From G963665085 sp963665085 (lineage in GTDB: Bacteria; Bacteroidota; Bacteroidia; Bacteroidales; JAAAOM01), in the NCBI GenBank assembly GCA_963665085.2, contig CAXXXS010000001.1, positions 3,720,001-3,784,000 on the forward strand: DNA of 64,000 nucleotides. Reading direction: 5' to 3'. Under the pieces are notes generated by a model. The model did no database searches. It was not told where the DNA came from and was given only the letters and a program-made list of their open reading frames with translations. Shown here one piece after another: positions 21,070 to 29,655 of this stretch (position 1 is the first letter of the stretch; each line of letters starts with the position of its first letter). The position numbers and the translations under genes were made by a program.

Positions 21070-21142
21070 TTAAGGTACCAACGCTGTCAGGAGCTACGTA
21101 CGCTGACAGCGTCAATTGCAGAATCGTTAACTAAACGACATG
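21070..21142 (+). repeat. Short copy of palindromic element family B
   Basis: The stretch starts TTAAGGTACCAACGCTGTCA and ends in GAATCGTTAACTAAACGACA. It matches both ends of the full copies near 38368 and 58125 but lacks about 45 internal bases, so it looks like an internally deleted copy. It lies in the 282-base gap between convergent genes, which otherwise shows nothing recognisable. Confidence 0.7.
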
Positions 21143-21278
21143 ATTCAAAAAAATTAATATCTCAACTTATGGGAGTTTAAAAGGGTAAATGGCAATAAAA
21201 TTCCACCAGTAAATTAAAAGCAGAACGTCTTGGTGTATACTAGATACTAAATTGAACCCTTATCTTTAAGGGTGCTCT

Positions 21279-21935
21279 TTATTCCTTGAACTCAACAGTT
21301 TCTATCATATATTTTATTGTTTCGTCCAATAAATTTATTTCCGATTCAAAGCTTTTAGGTGAGGTTTTAGAGCCTTCTTTTGCAAAATAGGCCGTAGTTC
21401 CGTTGTGGGGAACGATATATCCAAGGATATAGTATTGGGAAGAATAATCCTCTCTTGTGAAGATATAGGAAACCAATACCCTTTTGCATATTTTGTCTCC
21501 TATTTTTACGTCGCTGTATTCTTCTATAACATTTTCTTTTGTAAGATATCTTTTAATGTGGAAAGGTGCTGATTTTTTCAGGCCTTCAAGTACAACATCA
21601 ATATCATTGGTCCCACCTTCTGTTTTTAAGTGTGTGGTTTTTGATAAATCACCATAAGGGGTGATATGACTACCATAATGCAATATAGATGGGACTTCTT
21701 CACCAGAATCATTAAACTGTCCTGATTCCTGTTTGCCAAAGCCTTTACCTTCATAAGGCATTTGGATAGAAGCAAATTGTTTGTAATTTTTAATTGTTGT
21801 AAAAGTTACGCCTTCCGGGGGAGTTGCAACTACTTTTTCTTCTTTAGGAATGGAACTGGTTGATTTTTTTGAATTGACACAAGAAGTAAAAAATACAGCT
21901 ACAGCTAAGAGAAACAAAATGTTTTTAAGAGTCAT
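21279..21935 (-). CDS. Lipoprotein of unknown function
   Basis: The 218-residue protein has a lipoprotein signal peptide (VFFTSC, Cys19) followed by a Ser/Lys linker. The rest looks like a single soluble alpha/beta domain with GKGFGKQESGQFNDSGEE and EYSDVKIGDKICKRVLVSY; I do not recognise the family. It is transcribed away from the beta-helix lipoprotein gene with no obvious operon partner; the metallophosphoesterase gene lies downstream on the same strand, 129 bases away. It is probably in the periplasm, anchored to the inner or outer membrane. No catalytic motif is visible. Confidence 0.65.
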   Translation of the reverse strand: MTLKNILFLLAVAVFFTSCVNSKKSTSSIPKEEKVVATPPEGVTFTTIKNYKQFASIQMPYEGKGFGKQESGQFNDSGEEVPSILHYGSHITPYGDLSKTTHLKTEGGTNDIDVVLEGLKKSAPFHIKRYLTKENVIEEYSDVKIGDKICKRVLVSYIFTREDYSSQYYILGYIVPHNGTTAYFAKEGSKTSPKSFESEINLLDETIKYMIETVEFKE

Positions 21936-22064
21936 AATTATTTTTTTGAATGTTTATTTCAAATCAAAAATAATTATGGAAGCAGTAAAAAATTAACTGA
22001 ATTTGAAAATGGTTTATTTGCTTTTGAAAACGAGTCTATATAGTTTGAAAGCGTCTTTTGTCGA

Positions 22065-23651
22065 TTATTTTGTTTTAAATTGATAAATTGCAGACCAATT
22101 ACTCCATTCAAGTCCTTTTGTTCGATAGCGGACTCTCCAATAGTATTCTGTGTTGTCTTTCAGTCCAGTAATACTTTGCTGTGTTAGATCGATTCCTTCA
22201 TTTAGATTTATAGTATTATACCAATCTTCATAATTTTTTCTGATATCAATATCAGGATTCGTAAAATTATCAATCCTTGCTACCTGCCATTGAGTCTCTC
22301 CGTGTTCACTTTTATTATCAGAAATGTTAAATGAATTTGCCTTTAAGATAACCTCTTGGCTATTAACTTTAATATTGTCAATTGGGGATAAACCAATTGG
22401 TATTTCTGGTTTTATGTTATATCTGCTAATCTCAATTATATCATTTATTTCATTGTCTTTTGTTTTCACTTCATCACCCCGGCTTATTCGGATTAATTTA
22501 AATTTAGGATCGTCCCCAGCTTCAACTTCTAAAAGCACAAAACCATATTCACTATTACTTACAGAAAATTCATCATAATTATTTTGAGGATATTCATTCC
22601 AATAATCAATATTACCTCCAGCTGTAGCAACATTTACCCAAAGGTGGGTATGGTTCAATGATTGTCCCCTGGAATATGCATGTGTGTGGCCAAAAAAATG
22701 AATCGTAGGCTTACCTGTTCTTGTAGAGAATTGTTCTAATCTGTATATTACTTCTCCTGTGTAATCTAATTCACCTTCAATCCATAATTCAGATTTATGA
22801 GGGTGATGTAGTTGCGCAAAAACAAAATCAATATTATCATCCGTTTCTGATTCTTTTAAAACTTCGTCCAGCCAATCAAGTTGCTCTTGTATCCTGTAGC
22901 TCTTATTGGAATTCAAGCCAATTATACGAACATTACCATAATCTTTATACCACCAGTGTTCTAAATAACCAGGTGTGCCATTTTCTGGTAAATGAAAATA
23001 ATTGAAATAGTAGTCACTGTTGTTTTCATGATTTCCAAGTACAGGATAAACAGGTACATAAGGAAATAAATTTTTTGATTGTCGGAAGAAATCATTTGTC
23101 CAGTCAGTATAACTTAGGCCATCACTAACAAGATCTCCTGCAATAATTACCATGCCTAAATTTTCAAAAATATCTTTCTCTTCATTGTCTTCTTTCAGAT
23201 ATGAGAAGACACCTTCTTCAACTATTTCTTTAAATTTATCGGGATGCGCATTATCTCTTTGCATATCACTCATAGCAACTATTTGAAATGATTTTTCTTC
23301 TTCTGGCAAAGGAGGAGTTGTGAAATGATATACATTGGATTCTACATCGCCTGTTTTAACTTTATAGTAGTAGGTTGTTGAAGGACTAAGTTCGGTTAGT
23401 TGAGCTCTATGAATTTGTGAAGAATCATGATTAACTGTAGAGAATATTCTTTGAGTATTATTTTGTAAGGTCTTTAATGTGTCCCAATAAACAATATTAT
23501 TACCTCCTTGAGAAGTTTCCCACATAATGTTAATACTGGTTGGAGTAGCATCTTGTAGGTAGGGTGATACAACAATTATTTGTCCAAAACTTTTTATAAA
23601 GGAGATGGTAAGTATTAATGTGAAAAATAAGAGAGACCTTTTGTGATTCAT
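22065..23651 (-). CDS. Secreted purple-acid-phosphatase-like metallophosphoesterase
   Basis: The 528-residue protein has a signal peptide ending in SFGQ. Residues about 25-112 are a fibronectin-III-like N-terminal domain (YLQDATPTSINIMWETSQGG), typical of purple acid phosphatases. The calcineurin-like phosphoesterase domain at about 120-390 has all five metal-binding blocks: SDMQRD, GDLVSDG, GNHEN, QLHHPH and GHTHAYSRG. A second FNIII-like domain ends the protein (WRVRYRTKGLEWSNW). No T9SS tail or lipobox is present, so it is probably periplasmic. Phosphate release from organic phosphoesters is likely; the exact substrate is unknown. Confidence 0.85.
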   Translation of the reverse strand: MNHKRSLLFFTLILTISFIKSFGQIIVVSPYLQDATPTSINIMWETSQGGNNIVYWDTLKTLQNNTQRIFSTVNHDSSQIHRAQLTELSPSTTYYYKVKTGDVESNVYHFTTPPLPEEEKSFQIVAMSDMQRDNAHPDKFKEIVEEGVFSYLKEDNEEKDIFENLGMVIIAGDLVSDGLSYTDWTNDFFRQSKNLFPYVPVYPVLGNHENNSDYYFNYFHLPENGTPGYLEHWWYKDYGNVRIIGLNSNKSYRIQEQLDWLDEVLKESETDDNIDFVFAQLHHPHKSELWIEGELDYTGEVIYRLEQFSTRTGKPTIHFFGHTHAYSRGQSLNHTHLWVNVATAGGNIDYWNEYPQNNYDEFSVSNSEYGFVLLEVEAGDDPKFKLIRISRGDEVKTKDNEINDIIEISRYNIKPEIPIGLSPIDNIKVNSQEVILKANSFNISDNKSEHGETQWQVARIDNFTNPDIDIRKNYEDWYNTINLNEGIDLTQQSITGLKDNTEYYWRVRYRTKGLEWSNWSAIYQFKTK

Positions 23652-23822
23652 TATTCTAAAATTTAGATTTCATTCGTAAAACTAGTTTTAGAGAGTTAAT
23701 CTAATTAAAATAATAGATTAAATAATCATTAAAATATTCATTTAAAACATTCTATTCTTTTGTCAGAATATATATTGAATAAACCTCAAATACTCAAAAA
23801 AAGAAGGTTGTTATGAGTAAGT

Positions 23823-24503
23823 TTAATCGTACTTCCCCTCATAATATGTATAGAAACTATATGATGCCGTTGTCTCATCATCAAAGACTATGTCTACCCC
23901 AACAAGACCATCTATGTCGTTAAAATAATAGATGAGGCTTTGTAATCCGGGTGAATTTGTAAGAAGTTCTTCTACACCAATTGTAACACTTTCACTGGCA
24001 AGAATTTCTTTAGTGTCAAGTTCTGAAGATCTTAAAGAGTAATTACTATAGGAGTATCCTTCTGCTGTTGAAACACTAACTACTTTTCTGGTTTTAGAGG
24101 AATTAGGAACATCATACTCATCACCAACTTCTGAAGAGTAATTTACAATAACACCCTTAAGTGATCCGTCCATCAGTTCAATACCATCTGTAGCTATTTT
24201 TACTTCAGCAGAAATAGATAATGTGTCTCCGTTGAAACTTGCTCCTGGTATGTTTTCAAGTGCATTTTTGAATGCAGAATTACTTACAATAGCAGAAGCC
24301 TCTACTTTTGAAATACCATCATTTACTTCAGTTATTTCTGCAGATACTTCATCAACTCCGGAAATATCGCCACCTGTTCCATAAATAGTTACTCCAATTT
24401 CGCCAAGTTCTGATATTTCTCCCTGTATAGTTGTTGTGTTTTTAGGATCCTCTTTTTCTTTTTTACATGCACTAAATAGAATAAAAGATGATGTGTTTCT
24501 AAT
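23823..24503 (-). pseudogene. Lipoprotein gene that has lost its start
   Basis: The open frame runs from 24503 to the stop at 23823 and encodes about 226 residues, with a lipobox-like FILFSACKKEKED near its beginning and no ATG before residue 111. An in-frame stop lies directly upstream (24504-24506), leaving only about 10 residues ahead of the Cys, too few for a signal peptide. The body is rich in short beta-strand segments (ISGVDEVSAEITEVNDG). The likely reading is a lipoprotein whose first 10-15 codons were lost by a small deletion or frameshift. A rare ATT start, or translation of the last 116 residues from the internal ATG at 24173, are less likely alternatives. Confidence 0.5.
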
Positions 24504-24835
24504 TTATTAATTTCTGTTTGTGTAAGTATTTTCTTTGTTTCTAATACATTAAAATAATAATGGTAATAACATGAGATAAGAATAGTTTGTTTGCAGAGAA
24601 TTAAAGATTTACTCGAAAAAATAATATCTGCGACAATTAGATTTGTTAGTTTTGATTTGAAAATTCGCATTCTTTTCGAATAATATCAGAGATTGCTATT
24701 TGTGTTAATAGATTGAATTTTATTTGGTTCAATTCAATATCATTAGCTGTAGCCTTATATTAAAAATAAGCAGGTGGAACGTAATTTGAAATTTATTAAC
24801 GAAAACTAAATTTACCCTTAATTCTTTTGAATATA
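24504..24835. other. 332-base intergenic stretch
   Basis: AT-rich DNA between the broken lipoprotein gene and the 712-residue methyltransferase gene. It probably holds the lost 5' end of the lipoprotein gene. No RNA gene, repeat or strong hairpin was seen. Confidence 0.4.
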
Positions 24836-26974
24836 CTACAGCGCATTTACTAGTCGCATTACAGCAATCAACAGGTGTCCATCCTTTATTTTCTCTAAAT
24901 TGTTGAATATATCTTTAAGTTTTATCCAGTTAAGTGAATTTGTTGGCTTGTCAATACAAACCACATAAGGATAAACCTGCTCGGGTGTAACTCCAACGCT
25001 TGGGAAGAATTTTTCTCCCAACTTGAAAAATGAAGTTACCTTTGCTTCTCCAAAAGACAAGTCTGATAAATAATTTTCCAATTCTTTAAAGTTTGATATC
25101 TCATTTGTTAGACGCTTTGCCGGTGCTACAAGAATTTTACTGTTTCCTGATTCTATTTGAGGAACAGGAAGATTACGTGTTTCTAAACCGATAAAATATT
25201 CATCATTGAAGAACGTGACAGGTAAGGTTACTAATGTATTGATGCTAAAATTTTGTGGTGTAACATATTCAAGGATATTTGAACTTTCCTGAACTCCTTG
25301 TTCTGTGAATATAGCTCTGTGTTTTCTGAGGTAATCTGCTTTTTTTTCGGATGGTTCAAACAATGCTGCTTTTTCTGAAAGTATGTCGGTTAGTTTTGAT
25401 TCTGAAATATTTAATTCGTTAATCTCAAGTTTATCTCCCATCCATTTTGGGAAATCAATACTGTGTTTTTTTAATAGATTGTAAATATTAAGCTCTAGTC
25501 TGGCTTCAACCAAAGCTCCTGTTTGTGCCGTTTTTAGTAATTGAATAGCATCAAATTTTCGAAGCATTCCCTGGTTCTTAAATCCGGAAAAATTCGTACT
25601 TGAAGTAGAAACAGTATCCTCCCAACTTGATAATTCTACAAAATGTGATTCAACTTTTTCGTCAATTCCTCCCGGAGAGGTGAAATATTCTAATGATTTC
25701 TCAATTTTTCTAATGTTATTTCTACTAATTCCTGTGCGTTCAACAAGAATTTCATCAATAGGTTTGTTATCGCTTGCCGTAATTCCTTCATTGATATATC
25801 CGCTAAAGTATTTATGATCGATTACAGGACTTCCCGCCGGGATATTCGACAGTGGTCTGGGATATCCATGTTTGGCAAGAATCTCAATTTCTCCGGAAGA
25901 TAAAGTATATGGAATAATATCTGCAACAGAATTGGGGCGTTGCACAACATCATAAAGTTTACCCGTCTGTTTGTTTTTATAGCTTGAAAAGTTCAAGAAA
26001 GAAGGCTTATGCTCGGGAAGGTGTCGGGTCAAGGAAAGAGAAGTCCCTTTGTTTTTTATCTTTTCTGCGGCTATTAAGTAATTGCTTGGCGGGAATCCTA
26101 AATCCTTCATCGATAAATCATACAAAGTAAATTTATCTCTATACCTGTTTCGTATTATCCATGGATTGTATATCGGGTTAGACACGATAATACGTAAACC
26201 TAAACTTTTAAAGATATCTTCGAATTCTTTTTGAGTAAAGTATCCATATTCTTCCTGCAATTCAATCTCCCAATTTTCATAGTAGTCTTTCCTCCTGATA
26301 AATTCAACGGCATCAGCATAAAATAACTTAAAACAACGAGAATCTTTTTTTGTAGACTTCACTTCAGAAATGGGAAATCCTTTTTCATTATCTTTTGATA
26401 AGGAACGGGCTTTTTTTGAGAAATCCAACAGAAGTTCTGCATCACTTGGAATAGATGAAGAGGAGGTATTCATCAATTCTAAAAGAACTTCTTTCTCTGG
26501 CGGTTTAACAAAGTCGCGGATTACAATGATTCCACCTTCTGTCAATAGTTCTTTTTGTCGTTTTATGGTGTTAAAAGCCCTGTTAGAATTATAATTGTTG
26601 AAAGATGTAATATGATGGATTGACGAACAATTAAAAAAGCCGCTAACAGTTTCTTTATGAAACGTATTTAACAGTTCTCCATCATCTAGCCGAAATTCTA
26701 TGTTGGGAAGGTTATAGTTTTTAGCTGCAATATCTACCATGGTTTGGTTAATATCAACACCAATAATTCTAAGCTTTGGAAATAATAAAGCAAGAATCTG
26801 TGTACTTGTTCCCGAAGCCATACCTACATCTACAATTGTGTTGCCAGGCTTTGGATCAAAAAACACACTGGCAGAAGCTACCTTTTCAACAGATACAGCA
26901 TCCATAGCTGCCAGGTATTTTTGGTATTCAGTAACATTACCCCTGTCTTGTGATTGGTAGGTGTTATTTTTCAT
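24836..26974 (-). CDS. Two-part protein: class I methyltransferase domain plus long uncharacterised C-terminal region
   Basis: In this 712-residue protein, residues about 10-310 form a SAM-dependent methyltransferase: motif I IVDVGMASGTST, acidic loop IIGVDINQTMVDIA, then GFFNCSSIHHI and GGIIVIRDFVKPP. Residues about 310-712 do not match a family I can name. The last 120 residues include FIGLETRNLPVPQ, FKLGEKFFPSVGVTPEQVYP and a C-terminal helix, which is weakly reminiscent of a degenerate Nudix fold. It is cytoplasmic, with no signal. It lies downstream of nadE on the same strand, beyond a 573-base gap, so co-transcription is uncertain. Its position beside NAD genes and a kinase/phosphatase trio suggests work on a nucleotide-like or signalling metabolite, but that is inference. 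Confidence 0.7.
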   Translation of the reverse strand: MKNNTYQSQDRGNVTEYQKYLAAMDAVSVEKVASASVFFDPKPGNTIVDVGMASGTSTQILALLFPKLRIIGVDINQTMVDIAAKNYNLPNIEFRLDDGELLNTFHKETVSGFFNCSSIHHITSFNNYNSNRAFNTIKRQKELLTEGGIIVIRDFVKPPEKEVLLELMNTSSSSIPSDAELLLDFSKKARSLSKDNEKGFPISEVKSTKKDSRCFKLFYADAVEFIRRKDYYENWEIELQEEYGYFTQKEFEDIFKSLGLRIIVSNPIYNPWIIRNRYRDKFTLYDLSMKDLGFPPSNYLIAAEKIKNKGTSLSLTRHLPEHKPSFLNFSSYKNKQTGKLYDVVQRPNSVADIIPYTLSSGEIEILAKHGYPRPLSNIPAGSPVIDHKYFSGYINEGITASDNKPIDEILVERTGISRNNIRKIEKSLEYFTSPGGIDEKVESHFVELSSWEDTVSTSSTNFSGFKNQGMLRKFDAIQLLKTAQTGALVEARLELNIYNLLKKHSIDFPKWMGDKLEINELNISESKLTDILSEKAALFEPSEKKADYLRKHRAIFTEQGVQESSNILEYVTPQNFSINTLVTLPVTFFNDEYFIGLETRNLPVPQIESGNSKILVAPAKRLTNEISNFKELENYLSDLSFGEAKVTSFFKLGEKFFPSVGVTPEQVYPYVVCIDKPTNSLNWIKLKDIFNNLEKIKDGHLLIAVMRLVNAL

Positions 26975-27547
26975 TACAGTTTCTTTAATGTCTAAAAAAG
27001 ATTAATATCAGATTGTTGAATAGCGATTGTTGATTTCTGATTTCAAAAATCTATAATCATCGTTCTGCAATCAATATTGTATTATGAATATAATTCTTTT
27101 TTGGAAATTATTATTGTTTATGGTTTGTGTTAGGCTCGTGCGGAGTTGAAATCAGTGCTAGTTGCAGGCAACAGAAACCAGGGACTGAAAACAGGATATT
27201 TTAATTTCAGATTTTTGATTGGTGATTGCTGATTTTAGAAGTGTGATTTGATAATTATTTATGATAATCTATAAATTACATAGATTTTAAAGTGTAATTA
27301 GTTCCTCTGCGAAACCCTGCATTCACTTTAGTTTTATATTTTGCTGATATGCTTACCAGTAATCTGTCAAAGAAGCTTCTCTAAAAGTCCTCCTCGGAGG
27401 AGGATTTAGGAGGTCATCTAAAAAAAACTAATAGATAAACCAAGAAGAACACTAGAAATATTAAGAAGATCTTTGCGTAACTTTGTGCTCTTTGTGGTTA
27501 GAAATCTGAACTAAATCCACCCGAAATACTCTATGAAACATAAAAAT
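26975..27547. other. 573-base intergenic stretch with repeat fragments
   Basis: No gene was found. It holds one arm of palindromic element family A (27386-27416) and a CTTTGCGTAACTTTGTGCTC-type repeat near 27471-27500 of the kind dispersed in Bacteroidota genomes. The rest is plain AT-rich DNA and should include the promoter of the methyltransferase gene. Confidence 0.5.
27386..27416 (+). repeat. Half copy of palindromic element family A
   Basis: AGTCCTCCTCGGAGGAGGAT followed by TTAGGAGGTCAT is one hairpin arm of the two-hairpin elements found near 29491, 32149, 51146 and 54639. Confidence 0.65.
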
Positions 27548-29422
27548 TTATCTCCCCAACAACTCCTCTTTCAAACGTAAATATTCTCTCGTGTAATAAA
27601 AGCCGTTTTGTGCTTCCCGGAGGTCAAATCCAAAAGCTCTTTTACTCACTGTTATGATTGGTGGAGCCTGGATACGTTTAAAATAATTTATTTTGTATAA
27701 TCTCCATTTATGTTCTAAGTCATTTATAAAACTTTCAGCTGTAGGGAAATTTTTATTTATAATTTCCTGCTCGCAATGAATGGTTTCCCCTAAATTTCCT
27801 TTTGCATAATATTTCAGGATATCTTCAGGATCCAATCTAAAAACAATAAAAGCCCTGACTAACATATCGTGATATGCATAAAGAATAGGATCTCCCTTTC
27901 CTTCATCAACATTTTGGGCATCGCTTAATTCAGCAGACGCCGGAATATCGAAAATAGTTTGAGGTATACAGTTATCAAGCGTATTGATGTATCTTGCCAA
28001 ATCATAGACTTCCGTTTTGTATAAGTCGGCAATAGGAGCAAGTGCGCCATTAATATCGCCGTAAAGTGTAGCATAGCCAAAGCTTGTTTCTGTTTTGTTA
28101 CCATTGTTAACAAACACAGCCCCTAATGCAGATGCTACGCCAGCTAAAATTCGTGACCCCCTGTCACGGGCTTGTATGTTTTCTTTGTTGAGTGCAGATA
28201 AAATAATAGGCGTTTTTTCTTCTGTACCATTTAACCTCGTAAAGACTGATGAGCTTAGTTGTTTTACGGTATTTTCATACGATTCCTGAATACTTATCGA
28301 CGCATAATGTATACCCAGGTTAGAAGCCAGTTCAAAAGCAGCATCCTTGGTTGTGTTACTGTTGTACTGCGATGGCATATTTATCGCATAGATATTCTCC
28401 GGGCCTAATGCTTTTGCCAATAAGGTAGCGCTTAAAGCAGAGTCAATACCCCCACTTAACCCGATAACTACTTTTTTGTTTGGGAAACTTTGCATGAACC
28501 GATCAATTCCAAACAGTAATCCATTGTATAATTCTTTCCTGTCGAGATTGTCGTTAACTTCAGGAATAGGAGAGGAGACTTCCTCATTCTTATCAAAAAC
28601 TGTTGCATAGATGGTTGTCTCGGTATAATCTTCTGCAACACAATGTAAGGTTCCATCCGGATTATAAATAGTTGAATTGCCATCAAAAAGAAATATATTT
28701 TTTCCATTGTTCTGAACACCAATGTTATTTGCATAGATGAAATAGGCTGGGTTTTTCTTTAGCCTGTCCTGAACAACCCTGTGGCGTTTGTTGTTTTTGC
28801 GCCACGTCCAGGGAGAACATGACAGGTTGATAATCATATCGGCCCCATTTTCTAAAAGTGTCTCAATGGGATTTATGGTATAATCATCGCTCCACATATC
28901 CTCGCAAAGAATCAATCCCAATTTATGTGTTGTGTCTCCAATAACAATTTCTATTGGTTTTAGTAACTCATCAACAGGCATTGATTTATCCTGGGCTTCT
29001 TTACGAAGAGAATAAAAATGTCGCTCGTCATCAAACTCCCTGTATTTAGGCATCAGTGTTTTGTGGATTTTCCCTTCACCAACAAAAGCGCCATCCTGGG
29101 CTATAAAAGCTGCATTAAATTTCCGTATTCTTCCGTCTTCTGCTTTTTGATTAATGTCGATGTCAACATTTCCCCAGATTGCAGTTATTCCTTTGGTAGT
29201 TTTTTTTATGTCTTCGTTGTAGCTGAAACAATCTTTTATAAAAGCTGTGTTTTCCCACTCGTCACCCAACAAATAACCGGGTACTGCCATTTCCGAAAAA
29301 ACAATAATATCGGCTCCCTTGCTTTTAGCTTTCTCGATCTCGCTTATTATTTTTTCTGTGTTTTTATCCGGATGACCCGGATAGACCTCCAATTGAGCAA
29401 CAGCTATTTTTAATTTTGTCAT
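27548..29422 (-). CDS. nadE: Glutamine-dependent NAD+ synthetase
   Basis: This enzyme converts nicotinate adenine dinucleotide, ATP and glutamine into NAD+. The 624-residue protein has both expected halves. Residues 1-280 are a nitrilase-type glutaminase with the Glu (FSEMAVPG), Lys (GKIHKTLMPKYREF) and Cys (LILCEDMW) catalytic blocks. Residues about 310-624 are the NAD synthetase domain with the ATP-pyrophosphatase P-loop GLSGGIDSAL and FGYATLYGDINGALAP. Having the glutaminase domain means it can use glutamine rather than free ammonia. It lies downstream of the kinase gene on the same strand but is separated by a palindromic element, so it may have its own promoter. Confidence 0.95.
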   Translation of the reverse strand: MTKLKIAVAQLEVYPGHPDKNTEKIISEIEKAKSKGADIIVFSEMAVPGYLLGDEWENTAFIKDCFSYNEDIKKTTKGITAIWGNVDIDINQKAEDGRIRKFNAAFIAQDGAFVGEGKIHKTLMPKYREFDDERHFYSLRKEAQDKSMPVDELLKPIEIVIGDTTHKLGLILCEDMWSDDYTINPIETLLENGADMIINLSCSPWTWRKNNKRHRVVQDRLKKNPAYFIYANNIGVQNNGKNIFLFDGNSTIYNPDGTLHCVAEDYTETTIYATVFDKNEEVSSPIPEVNDNLDRKELYNGLLFGIDRFMQSFPNKKVVIGLSGGIDSALSATLLAKALGPENIYAINMPSQYNSNTTKDAAFELASNLGIHYASISIQESYENTVKQLSSSVFTRLNGTEEKTPIILSALNKENIQARDRGSRILAGVASALGAVFVNNGNKTETSFGYATLYGDINGALAPIADLYKTEVYDLARYINTLDNCIPQTIFDIPASAELSDAQNVDEGKGDPILYAYHDMLVRAFIVFRLDPEDILKYYAKGNLGETIHCEQEIINKNFPTAESFINDLEHKWRLYKINYFKRIQAPPIITVSKRAFGFDLREAQNGFYYTREYLRLKEELLGR

Positions 29423-29490
29423 TTTTTTATTTTAAAACTATGAATTTTTAATCCATAGTGGTTTATTAATTATTAAGGCATATTGCCTTT

Positions 29491-29641
29491 CATGAGATCT
29501 CCTAAATTCTCCTCAGTCGAGATTCTGACCTCGCTGAAGGAAAAGAGGGACAATCAAGACTGAGATTCATACAGTTTTCAAAGGCCCCCTTTGCCTTCGG
29601 CGAGCTTGCAAGCTCGGTTCAGAGGGATTTAGGGGGTCATG
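29491..29641 (+). repeat. Palindromic element family A, copy with extended right loop
   Basis: The ends are inverted repeats (CATGAGATCTCCTAAATTCT and GGATTTAGGGGGTCATG). The right hairpin contains an extra CCTTCGGCGAGCTTGCAAGC segment that also appears, inverted, in the left hairpin of the copy at 54639. It fills the gap between the kinase gene and nadE. Confidence 0.7.
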
Positions 29642-29655
29642 TTAATTATCTTTCA

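Noticed and set aside
24389..24670. 93-residue open frame on the minus strand upstream of the broken lipoprotein
   Set aside because: It overlaps the lipoprotein in a different frame and has no signal peptide or domain. Joining the two by a frameshift does not produce a proper lipoprotein leader.
29018..29413. 131-residue open frame opposite nadE
   Set aside because: It is a shadow of the nadE glutaminase domain; its composition is that of complemented coding DNA.
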